Below are positions 56,636 to 64,000 of a DNA stretch of 64,000 nucleotides, one piece after another. Position numbers and translations under genes: made by a program. The notes beneath the pieces are model-generated. The model did not search any database. It was not told the origin of the DNA and saw nothing but the letters and a program-made list of their open reading frames with translations. The stretch is taken from assembly GCF_018409545.1 (NCBI RefSeq), contig NZ_AP024563.1, positions 1,814,755 through 1,878,754 on the forward strand, written 5' to 3'. This stretch comes from Allochromatium tepidum. Its GTDB lineage: Bacteria > Pseudomonadota > Gammaproteobacteria > Chromatiales > Chromatiaceae. Position 1 is the stretch's first letter. Every line of letters begins with the position of its first letter.

Positions 56636-57778
56636 ATGCCGTACTGGCGCCTGTCGAGCTATTACCTGTTCTATTTCGCCTCGCTCGGGGCGCTCGTGCC
56701 CTATTGGGGACTCTATCTCCAGGACGCCGGATTCGACCCGCTCGCCATCGGCGTGCTGATGGCGATCCTCGCCGGAACCAAGATCGTGGCGCCCGTGGTC
56801 TGGGGGCACATCGTCGATCACACCGGACGGCGGATGCAGGTGGTGCGCCTCGGTTCACTGCTCGCCGTGCTGGGTTTCGCGACCCTCTATGTCACGGACG
56901 GCTTCTGGGGCATGGCCCTGACCCTGTTGCTGTTCAGCTTCTTCTGGAACGCCTCGCTGCCGCAGATGGAGGCTGTCACCTTCAACCATCTGCGCGAGCG
57001 TCCGACCCGTTATGCCCTGGTGCGGGTCTGGGGGTCGGTGGGGTTCATTCTGGTGGTGGTGGCGCTGGGGCTGGCGCTGGAGCAGGGGTCGCTCGCCCAG
57101 GTGCCGGTCTGGGTGCTGCTGCTGACGGTCGGGATCTGTCTGGCGGCCTTCATGGTGCCGGACAGCGCGCCCGATCATGGCGCGCCGTCCTCGGTATCCT
57201 TGCGCGCGCTCCTGCGTCAGCCGAGCGTCCTGGCCTTCTTCGGCGCCTGCTTCCTGATGCAGTCGAGCCACGGCATCTACTATGCCTTCTATTCCATCCA
57301 TCTGGAGGCGGCCGGTTATTCGAGCACGGCGGTCGGCTGGCTGTGGGCGCTGGGCGTCATCGCCGAGGTGCTGATCTTTCTGGTCATGCATCGCCTGCTG
57401 GAGCGCTTCGGCGCGCGGCGTGTCCTGCTCTGGAGTCTGGCGCTGGGCGGGGTGCGCTGGATCCTGATCGGGGGCTTCGTCGATCATCCGTCCGTGATGT
57501 TCGCCGCTCAGTGGCTCCATGCCGCGACCTTCGGTACCTTCCATGCCTCGGCGATCCATCTGGTCCATCATGTCTTTCCGGGCCGCACCCAGGGACGTGG
57601 TCAGGCGCTCTACAACAGTTTGAGCTTCGGCGCCGGCGGGGCGGCCGGGAGTCTGATCGGCGGTCTGCTGTGGGCCGACGCCGGTCCGGTCATCACCTTC
57701 GGGGTAGGGGCTGTCGCGGCGGTGTCGGGCTGGCTCGTCGCCTGGCGCTGGATGAACGGCGAACTGTATCGCCATTGA
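56636..57778 (+). CDS. MFS transporter of the HcaT-like/MFS_1_like group
   Basis: A 380-residue membrane protein with about twelve hydrophobic helices. The N-terminus (YYLFYFASLGALVPYWGLYL) and later HGIYYAFYSIHLEAAGYSST resemble the group containing HcaT and LacY-like permeases. The loop GHIVDHTGRR is a variant of the MFS motif between helices 2 and 3. Substrate unknown. The start at 56636 fits the family N-terminus; an in-frame ATG at 56582 lies in sequence without homology. Confidence 0.87.
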   Translation: MPYWRLSSYYLFYFASLGALVPYWGLYLQDAGFDPLAIGVLMAILAGTKIVAPVVWGHIVDHTGRRMQVVRLGSLLAVLGFATLYVTDGFWGMALTLLLFSFFWNASLPQMEAVTFNHLRERPTRYALVRVWGSVGFILVVVALGLALEQGSLAQVPVWVLLLTVGICLAAFMVPDSAPDHGAPSSVSLRALLRQPSVLAFFGACFLMQSSHGIYYAFYSIHLEAAGYSSTAVGWLWALGVIAEVLIFLVMHRLLERFGARRVLLWSLALGGVRWILIGGFVDHPSVMFAAQWLHAATFGTFHASAIHLVHHVFPGRTQGRGQALYNSLSFGAGGAAGSLIGGLLWADAGPVITFGVGAVAAVSGWLVAWRWMNGELYRH

Positions 57779-57860
57779 TCGGCGGGTCATCCGGTCGTCG
57801 GCAATGGAGGGTCGCGTGTTATGATGGCGCGGATAGACATCTCTGCAAAGCGCCGCCTCC

Positions 57861-59984
57861 ATGCCAGCCTCAAACGCTCCCTATCCCGTCCTGCCGGGAC
57901 GACGCTATCCGCCCGGCGCGACCGTCGAGGACGCGGGCGTCAACTTCTCCGTCTACAGTCGGCACGCCACCGGGGCCGAACTGCTGCTCTACGAGGACGC
58001 CGCCAGTCCTGAGCCATTCCAGGTCATCCGGCTCGATCCGCGCACCAATCACACCTTCTTCTCCTGGCACCTGATGGTCGAGGATCTGCCGCCGGGCACT
58101 CATTACACCTGGCGCCTGGAAGGTCCGAACGACCCGCATGGCCACGGCTGGCGCTTCGATCCGAGCGTCGAGCTGGTCGACCCCTGGGCGCGCGCGATCA
58201 ATATCGCCGGCTGGGACCGCTGGCGGCGCCAGAGTCAAGGCGTGAAGCCGCACGACTCGCCGCGCGCCGTCGTGCTCGCCGAAGAATACGACTGGGAGGG
58301 CGACGAACCCATCCGGCTGTCGAGCGAGCAGATGATCATCTATGAGCTGCACGTCGGCGGCTTCACCCGCCATCCCAGCTCGGGCGTCCGGCATCCCGGC
58401 ACCTTTCTCGGCCTGATCGAGAAGATCCCCTATCTCAAGGAACTCGGCATCAGCCATGTCGAACTCATGCCGGTGATGGCCTTCGACGAACAGGACGTGC
58501 CGGAGCCGGTCTGGAAGGCCGGTCTGCGCAACTTCTGGGGCTACAGCAGTTTCGGCTTCTTCTCACCGCATCCGGGTTTCTGCGTCACCCCCGAACAGGG
58601 CACGCACAGACGCGAGTTCCGCGACATGGTCAAGGCGCTGCATCGCGCCGGCATCGGCGTCATCCTCGACGTGGTCTTCAACCACACCAGCGAGGGCGGG
58701 GCGGGCGGCCCCACGCTCACCTTCAAGGGCTTCGGCAACGAGACCTTCTACTGTCTGGATGCCATCGACAAGGGGATCTATCTCGACTTCACCGGCTGCG
58801 GCAACACGGTCAACGCCAATCATCCGCTCGTCACCAACTTCATCATCGACGCGCTCGAATACTGGGTGCGCGAGATGCACGTCGACGGCTTCCGCTTCGA
58901 CCTGGCCAGCGCCATGGCGCGCGATTCCGATGGACGTCCACTGGCCAACCCGCCGGTGATCTGGGGCATCGAGCTGTCCGACACCCTGGCGGCGACCAAG
59001 ATCATCGCCGAGGCCTGGGATGCCGCCGGGCTCTATCAGGTCGGCACCTTCCCCGGCTATCGCTGGATGGAATGGAACGGACGCTATCGCGACAGCATCC
59101 GGCGCTTCGTGCGCGGCGATCCGGGCCTGGTGCCCGAGATCGCCACCCGGATCTCGGGCAGCAGTGATCTCTACGAGGCCAATCTGCGCAAGCCGATCAA
59201 CAGCATCAATTTCGTCACCTGTCACGACGGTTTCACGCTCTGGGATCTGGTCTCCTACAACCGCAAGCACAATCTGGCCAATCACGAGGGCAACCGCGAC
59301 GGCACCGACGACAATCTGAGCTGGAACTGCGGCACCGAGGGCGAGACTCCGAACCTCGAGGTGCTGACCCTGCGCCGCCGTCAGGCCAAGAATCTGCTGA
59401 CCCTGCTCTTTCTGAGCCAGGGCATCCCCATGCTGCTGGCCGGCGACGAGGTGCTGCGCTCGCAGAACGGCAACAACAATGCCTGGTGTCAGGACAACGA
59501 GATCGGTTGGCTCGACTGGTCGCTGATGGAGCGCAACGCGGCCATGCTGCGCTTCGTGCGCGGACTGATCGCACTGCGCAAGCGTCACCGCAGTCTGCGT
59601 CATCGTCACTTTCTCTCCGGCCGGCCGCTGCCGGGCGGCACCCTCCCCGACGTGGTCTGGCACGGGCTGGAACTGAACGCACCGCCCTGGGGCGATCCGG
59701 AGAGCCGGATCCTGGCCTTCACGCTCGCCCCGGTCTGTCCCGACGAGGCGTTGCTGCACGTCATGATCAACATGAGCGATCGCGCTCTGCGCTTCGCCCT
59801 GCCCGAGATCACCCCGGCGCGCTGGTATCCGGCCCTGGACACGGCGCGCGCCTCGCCGACCGACGTGGTGCCGCCCGAGGATCAGTGCCCCGTCGAGGAC
59901 GGGCGTCAGTTGGTGCGTTCCAGGAGTATCCTGGTGCTCGAGGGGCGGTCAGGGCCAGGTCGCTCCGAGGCGAATCCAACCTAG
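57861..59984 (+). CDS. glgX: Glycogen debranching enzyme GlgX/TreX
   Basis: A 707-residue GH13 enzyme with an N-terminal CBM48-like domain (GATVEDAGVNFSVYSRHATG) and a catalytic barrel. Catalytic residues are the nucleophile Asp in GFRFDLAS (about 350), the acid Glu in IIAEAWD (about 384) and Asp in TCHDGFTLWD (about 456). It hydrolyses alpha-1,6 branches of glycogen. It starts a glycogen cluster with a GH57 enzyme, a DUF4912 protein and glgA, suggesting that storage polymer turnover is co-regulated; purple sulfur bacteria use glycogen as a dark-phase reserve. Confidence 0.94.
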   Translation: MPASNAPYPVLPGRRYPPGATVEDAGVNFSVYSRHATGAELLLYEDAASPEPFQVIRLDPRTNHTFFSWHLMVEDLPPGTHYTWRLEGPNDPHGHGWRFDPSVELVDPWARAINIAGWDRWRRQSQGVKPHDSPRAVVLAEEYDWEGDEPIRLSSEQMIIYELHVGGFTRHPSSGVRHPGTFLGLIEKIPYLKELGISHVELMPVMAFDEQDVPEPVWKAGLRNFWGYSSFGFFSPHPGFCVTPEQGTHRREFRDMVKALHRAGIGVILDVVFNHTSEGGAGGPTLTFKGFGNETFYCLDAIDKGIYLDFTGCGNTVNANHPLVTNFIIDALEYWVREMHVDGFRFDLASAMARDSDGRPLANPPVIWGIELSDTLAATKIIAEAWDAAGLYQVGTFPGYRWMEWNGRYRDSIRRFVRGDPGLVPEIATRISGSSDLYEANLRKPINSINFVTCHDGFTLWDLVSYNRKHNLANHEGNRDGTDDNLSWNCGTEGETPNLEVLTLRRRQAKNLLTLLFLSQGIPMLLAGDEVLRSQNGNNNAWCQDNEIGWLDWSLMERNAAMLRFVRGLIALRKRHRSLRHRHFLSGRPLPGGTLPDVVWHGLELNAPPWGDPESRILAFTLAPVCPDEALLHVMINMSDRALRFALPEITPARWYPALDTARASPTDVVPPEDQCPVEDGRQLVRSRSILVLEGRSGPGRSEANPT

Positions 59985-60015
59985 GGCGGCGACCGCTCAG
60001 GCGACGGGGGAATCC

Positions 60016-61218
60016 ATGGCTCGAACACAGATCTTTCATGCACTCGGCCTGCACATGCATCAGCCGCCGGGCAACCTGCGTCTGCTGTTCGAGGCCAATC
60101 CCCGGGAAGCCGAGCAGATCCTGCGCTGTTACGAGCGCGTCGCGCGCTACGCCGAACGCTATCGGGACGTGGCGCGGCTGCATGTGAGTTTTTCGGGGAT
60201 CCTGCTGGAGCAGCTCCTCGATCCGGACATCGTCGATCGCTACCGTCATATCGTCGACATCCCCGAGATGCTCGAACGCTACCGCGTCGCCGACAACATC
60301 GAGATGCTCGGCCTGGGTTACTATCACCCGATCTTCCCGCTGATCCCGCGCGCCGACTGGTCCGAGCAGATCGAACGCGGGCGCGCCATCGTCGAGCGCG
60401 TCTTCGGGCGCAGTCCGCGCGGCTTCTGGCCGCCCGAGCTGGCGTTCTCGATGGAGATGATCCCAGCCCTGGTCCGGGCCGGCTACGAATACGTCATCGT
60501 CGATGGTATGCATGTGCGTCCCGAGGATGGCGTCAACGACATCTTCCGGCCCTATATCGCCTGCCATGACGGGGTCTGCATCACCATCGTGCCGCGCGAT
60601 CGCGACGTCTCGAACGCCCAGGGACGGGGACTGAACCCAGGCTGGTTCCGCGATGATCTGTCCTGGCGCTCCACGGTCTCGCCGCGCCCGGACGCGGCGC
60701 GGCTCTTCACCACCTGGTCCGACGGCGAGAACGGCGGCTGGTTCAGACAGACGCACGAGCCATCCGGTTTCTTCGGTCACTTCTTCGCGCCCTATATGGA
60801 GCAGTGCCGCGCCGGCGACTATTCGATCACGCCCGTGCTGCTCGGCGACCATCTCGATCACTGGCGCCCGAGTACTCATGCCCGGATCCAGACCGGCTCC
60901 TGGAACGTCGGCGCCTCCCAGGCCGAGGATCTGTCGCGCTGGGCCGGGTCCGAGATCCAGCGCCGGGCCGTCGACGAGGTGCACCGGCTGAGTGAGCGCT
61001 ACTGGTCGCTCTGCCGGTCGCGGCCGGACGTCTATCAGATCGCGGGCGAGGCCCTGGTGTGCGCGCGACGTCAGATCCTCGAGGCCGAGACGAGCTGTTT
61101 CCTGTACTGGGGCGATGCCTGGATTCCATATCTCCAGGCGCGCACCCGACCCGCCGCCGCCGCGCTCGATGCGGTCGAAGCCGCCCTGTGTGCCCATCCG
61201 TCCATGTCCAGGGTGTGA
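60016..61218 (+). CDS. Glycoside hydrolase family 57 protein
   Basis: A 400-residue GH57 protein: N-terminal ALGLHMHQPPGNL, nucleophile Glu in GFWPPELAFSMEMI (about 142) and acid/base Asp in TTWSDGENGGWF (about 236). GH57 enzymes act on alpha-1,4-glucans as amylases, 4-alpha-glucanotransferases or branching enzymes; the exact activity is not clear from these motifs. It lies 31 bp after glgX and upstream of glgA, so it probably shapes glycogen. Confidence 0.9.
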   Translation: MARTQIFHALGLHMHQPPGNLRLLFEANPREAEQILRCYERVARYAERYRDVARLHVSFSGILLEQLLDPDIVDRYRHIVDIPEMLERYRVADNIEMLGLGYYHPIFPLIPRADWSEQIERGRAIVERVFGRSPRGFWPPELAFSMEMIPALVRAGYEYVIVDGMHVRPEDGVNDIFRPYIACHDGVCITIVPRDRDVSNAQGRGLNPGWFRDDLSWRSTVSPRPDAARLFTTWSDGENGGWFRQTHEPSGFFGHFFAPYMEQCRAGDYSITPVLLGDHLDHWRPSTHARIQTGSWNVGASQAEDLSRWAGSEIQRRAVDEVHRLSERYWSLCRSRPDVYQIAGEALVCARRQILEAETSCFLYWGDAWIPYLQARTRPAAAALDAVEAALCAHPSMSRV

Positions 61219-61232
61219 ACGGACGCGATCCG

Positions 61233-62159
61233 ATGTCGAGTGTCACGCCCGATCTGGTGCCGCCCGCCGCACCGCTCGTCCCCGTCTTTCCGCTCGCCGG
61301 CCCGGTCGGGCCGCTGGCGCTCTATCCGGGCCTGGAAGGCGAGGTCCGGGTGCGCTGGCGGTTGCGTGCCGATGAGGTCGCGGGTCATGGCGCGCGCTTT
61401 CCGCACGCCGACGGCGCCCCGCAGGCCGTGCTTCGACTCGGACGTGTGCATGCCGGCGGCTGCGAGCCGGTCCGTGAGCAGACGCTGCATCTGTCCGGCT
61501 TGAGTGGGAGCGGTGAGATCGCCTTCCCGGTCGGTGACGACTGTGCCCTGTTCGAGGCCGAGTTGGGTCTGATGAACCCCGAGGGCGGATGGCTGTTGCT
61601 GGCGCGCTCCAATCGGCTCCGGCAGGCGCGGGGACTGGGGCTGGAGTCGCTGCGGCCTGCACCGCCAGGTATGGATTGGAACCACGCTGCTTCACCGGAA
61701 CCCGATGTACGAGCCGGCGCGGCAGCCGTTCAGCCCCTCCCGCCCCCGCATCCCGCCGGGGGAGCGGGGGAAACCATACCCGGCACGTTCGGGTCGCCGC
61801 TGGAGGACTCGACCTCGGTCGGTGGCGCGCCCCAGGTCGCGGTTGACTCGATCTCCACGCCCGTCGCTGGAGTGCCCTTCGAGACAGGTCCGTCGGTTCC
61901 GGCGATCGCCGCCCTCATGCACGCCATTCCGAGACTGACCTATGCCGATCCCGCACCCGCGACGGCTGGACTCGTCATCGAGGCCGAACTCCGCCTCCAT
62001 GGCTGGAGCACGCCCAACACCGAGATCGATCTCTTCGGCCATCGCTATCGCGTGGGTCCGGGCGGACGCTTTCAGCTCGGTGTCAGGGTCGACGACCCCG
62101 AACTCATCCGGCGCGCCCTGGCGCGGCATCCGCCGCCCGAATCGGATGATTCTCGATAA
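61233..62159 (+). CDS. DUF4912-type protein in the glycogen operon
   Basis: A 308-residue protein. The N-terminal part (about 15-130) resembles DUF4912 (VRVRWRLRADEV, then CALFEAELGLMNPEGGWLLL and ARSNRLRQ). A Pro/Gly/Ser-rich linker (about 150-225) leads to a compact C-terminal domain (LVIEAELRLHGWSTPNTEID, YRVGPGGRFQLGVRVDD) that looks like a small beta sandwich. The function is unknown; in this family the gene occurs beside glycogen genes. The start ATG 61233 lies 14 bases after the GH57 stop. Confidence 0.78.
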   Translation: MSSVTPDLVPPAAPLVPVFPLAGPVGPLALYPGLEGEVRVRWRLRADEVAGHGARFPHADGAPQAVLRLGRVHAGGCEPVREQTLHLSGLSGSGEIAFPVGDDCALFEAELGLMNPEGGWLLLARSNRLRQARGLGLESLRPAPPGMDWNHAASPEPDVRAGAAAVQPLPPPHPAGGAGETIPGTFGSPLEDSTSVGGAPQVAVDSISTPVAGVPFETGPSVPAIAALMHAIPRLTYADPAPATAGLVIEAELRLHGWSTPNTEIDLFGHRYRVGPGGRFQLGVRVDDPELIRRALARHPPPESDDSR

Positions 62160-62189
62160 CCGCCATCCCGAATCCAAACCTTCGAAACA

Positions 62190-63683
62190 ATGCACATCGC
62201 CATGGTCAGCGCCGAGTGCGCGCCCATCGCCAAGGCCGGCGGTCTCGGTGACTTCGTCCAGGGTCTGGCGCGTGAGCTGGCGCGTGTCGGCGAGCGCGTC
62301 GAGGTCATCCTGCCGGCCTACGACGTCCTGCGGTTCGATGCCTTGGAGCGACCGCGTCCGCTCGGCATCGAGTTACAGGTTCCCTTCGGGGGCGAATCGA
62401 TCGCCTGCCCGGTGCTCGGTCTGAGCCTGGCCGGCTATGAATGCCGGCTGATCGCGCCCCGCTCGGCGCATGGCTTCTTCGAGCGCGGGCGGATCTATGG
62501 CGAGCCGGACGACGCCGAGCGGTTCGCCTTCTTCTCGCGCGCCCTGGTCGAGTATGTCTCGCGCCCGGAGTCGCGGCCGGACGTGCTGCATTGCAACGAC
62601 TGGCAGACGGGTCTGGTGCCTGTGCTGCTCGCCGAGCGCCGGACGGCGATCGGGCGGATTCCGGTCTGCTACAGCCTGCACAACGTCGGCTATCAGGGCT
62701 GGGTCGAGGCCGAGCTGCTGGCGCGGGTCGGTCTGGATGCGGCACGTCTGCTCACACCCGAGCGGCTGGCCGACCCCGGCGATCCGCGCCGAGCCAATCT
62801 CATGAAGGGCGGCATCGCGGCGGCGGATGCCGTCAACACCGTCTCACCGCGCCATGCCTGGGAGATCCGGAACACCGAGCAGGGGATGGGGCTGCAACCC
62901 TGGTTCCAGCGTTACGGCTACAAGTTCGGCGGTATCCTCAACGGCATCGACGAGACGGTCTGGAATCCGCTGACCGATCCGCTCATCCCGGCGAACTTCG
63001 GCCCCGAGTGCCTGGAGCGCAAGGCGCTCGACCGTCATGCCTTGCGCGCGCGTCTCGGGTTGGAGGAGGCCGCCGACCGGCCGATCATCGCCATCGTCAG
63101 CCGTCTGGATCGACAGAAGGGCGTCGAACTCATCGCGCACGGCATCCGGTATGGGCTGAACGCCGGCGCCCAGATCGCGCTCCTGGGCAGCGCGATCGAA
63201 CCGGCGATCGCCGAGCGCTTCGCGCAGCTCAAATCGCGACTGGAGACCAACCCGCACGCCCATCTCGAACTCGGTTACGACGAGTCGCTGGCACACCTGA
63301 TCTATGCCGGGGCCGACCTGATCCTCATCCCCAGTCTCTACGAACCCTGCGGGCTGACCCAGTTGATCGCCATGCGCTATGGCACCGTGCCGATCGCGCG
63401 CCGGGTCGGCGGCTTGGCCGACACCATCCGGGACGCCAACTATTCCAGCGCCCCCTTCGAGTCGCGCAACGGCTATCTCTTCGACGAACCGACCACGGAA
63501 TCCCTGGAGGGGGCCATGGACCGGGCGCTCGGACTCTGGCGCGATTTCCCCGGATACTTCAGCCGGTTGCGTCTCAACGGCATGCTGGGCGACTATTCCT
63601 GGCGCCGGCCGGCTCGGGAGTATCTCGCACTCTATGCCTACGCGCGGGAGGCTTCCGGCGTCGGGGCCTCGTCCAGGATATGA
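62190..63683 (+). CDS. glgA: Glycogen synthase (ADP-glucose, GT5)
   Basis: A 497-residue GT5 synthase: ADP-glucose loop EC..IAKAGGLGD at residues 9-20, the HCNDWQTGLVPVLL region, SRLDRQKGVELI, and C-terminal PSLYEPCGLTQLIAMRYGTV with the catalytic Glu. It adds glucose from ADP-glucose to the glycogen chain. It closes the cluster glgX-GH57-DUF4912-glgA; glgC and glgB are not in the window. Its last 46 bases overlap the end of the convergent PilZ gene. Confidence 0.95.
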   Translation: MHIAMVSAECAPIAKAGGLGDFVQGLARELARVGERVEVILPAYDVLRFDALERPRPLGIELQVPFGGESIACPVLGLSLAGYECRLIAPRSAHGFFERGRIYGEPDDAERFAFFSRALVEYVSRPESRPDVLHCNDWQTGLVPVLLAERRTAIGRIPVCYSLHNVGYQGWVEAELLARVGLDAARLLTPERLADPGDPRRANLMKGGIAAADAVNTVSPRHAWEIRNTEQGMGLQPWFQRYGYKFGGILNGIDETVWNPLTDPLIPANFGPECLERKALDRHALRARLGLEEAADRPIIAIVSRLDRQKGVELIAHGIRYGLNAGAQIALLGSAIEPAIAERFAQLKSRLETNPHAHLELGYDESLAHLIYAGADLILIPSLYEPCGLTQLIAMRYGTVPIARRVGGLADTIRDANYSSAPFESRNGYLFDEPTTESLEGAMDRALGLWRDFPGYFSRLRLNGMLGDYSWRRPAREYLALYAYAREASGVGASSRI

Positions 63684-64000
63684 CGGATCCCGGCCCGTGC
63701 CAGATCACCGACATCCGAGAACTCGATCCCCAGACGCCAGGGTTCGTCGCTCATCGACGGCGAGATCCAGGCCACCGAGCCGACGGCCCGGATCCAGGCC
63801 GAGGTCTCGCTCGACTCCAGCTCCACCAGCAGCCGCGAGTGGATCGGCACCATCTGTGCACTGCGCACCTGCATACCGCCCTCGCTGATGTCGCGCGAGG
63901 TTACTTCCCGGATACCTGGAACGGCGCTGAGCGCCTCCGGACTGAGTGGAAAGATCCGTGCGTGTCCCGTCCAGGGCACCCGTCGGTAACACCGCCGCTC
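63638..64000 (-). CDS. PilZ-domain c-di-GMP receptor (5' end outside window)
   Basis: The minus-strand frame is open to the right edge. Just inside it reads RRCYRRVPW, matching the PilZ RxxxR motif, then TSRDISEGGMQVRS, matching (D/N)xSxxG. Together they predict c-di-GMP binding. A GTG at 63979 lies after the RxxxR motif, so the real start must be further upstream. At least 120 residues are present. The stop is inside glgA, giving a 46-bp convergent overlap. Confidence 0.85.
   Translation of the reverse strand, partial: ERRCYRRVPWTGHARIFPLSPEALSAVPGIREVTSRDISEGGMQVRSAQMVPIHSRLLVELESSETSAWIRAVGSVAWISPSMSDEPWRLGIEFSDVGDLARAGIRHILDEAPTPEASRA

Overview
The window looks like chromosome of a purple sulfur gammaproteobacterium (Chromatiaceae, near Allochromatium/Thiocystis). 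This is inferred from the high GC content, typical gammaproteobacterial gene neighbourhoods (rpsU-dnaG-rpoD; apaG-apaH; ubiG-gph-yciK-like SDR), a sulfide:quinone-reductase-family flavoprotein, a DsrC-family protein and a glycogen gene cluster. No phage, CRISPR array, rRNA or replication origin was seen. There is one tRNA, tRNA-Ile2(CAU), next to rpoD.

Layout. 1-4.8 kb: the start of a radical-SAM gene (amrS, runs off the left edge), a ~400-bp IS200/IS605-type element without a transposase, a three-domain acyl carrier / acyl-AMP ligase / acyltransferase protein, and a PIN toxin-like gene. 5.3-8.2 kb: a 5'-truncated glycogen phosphorylase joined to the front half of a PilS-like sensor kinase, i.e. 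a deletion or assembly junction. 8.4-12.8 kb: sucCD, a SufS-SufE fusion and a cysteine-free DsrC paralogue. 12.8-14.2 kb: a gene graveyard (VapC, transposase and unidentified fragments) and a second copy of the ~400-bp element. 14.3-22.5 kb: tRNA-Ile2, rpoD, dnaG, yqeY and rpsU, then tsaD, a soluble histidine kinase, plsY and folB. 22.5-27.3 kb: a TumE/TumA-type toxin-antitoxin pair and a type III restriction-modification pair, inserted between folB and a MidA-family methyltransferase gene. 28.5-29.5 kb: eroded arsDA and methyltransferase fragments. 29.6-46.2 kb: mostly housekeeping genes (moaA, a nhaP2-like antiporter, ubiG, gph, proA, nadD, rsfS, folA, apaH, apaG), plus an SQR-family flavoprotein with a 52-residue companion, an FHA-EAL protein and a tandem CbiX-like protein.

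46.3-53.8 kb is the most unusual part. Five tightly packed genes on the + strand encode a class III cyclase-PilZ fusion, a membrane dCache-PP2C (SpoIIE-type) phosphatase, a secreted protein with two amino-acid-binding modules, a DAACS-type (glutamate/aspartate) symporter and an Asp/Glu racemase. They converge on a two-gene operon for an RsbW-like kinase and a STAS anti-sigma-factor antagonist. From the second gene onward the DNA is visibly more A/T-rich than its surroundings. I propose a self-contained acidic-amino-acid sensing and partner-switching module; this is an inference from domains and gene order.

54.1-64 kb: a tolC-family gene, aroC and an MFS transporter, then a glycogen cluster (glgX, a GH57 enzyme, a DUF4912 protein, glgA), and a PilZ gene that runs off the right edge.
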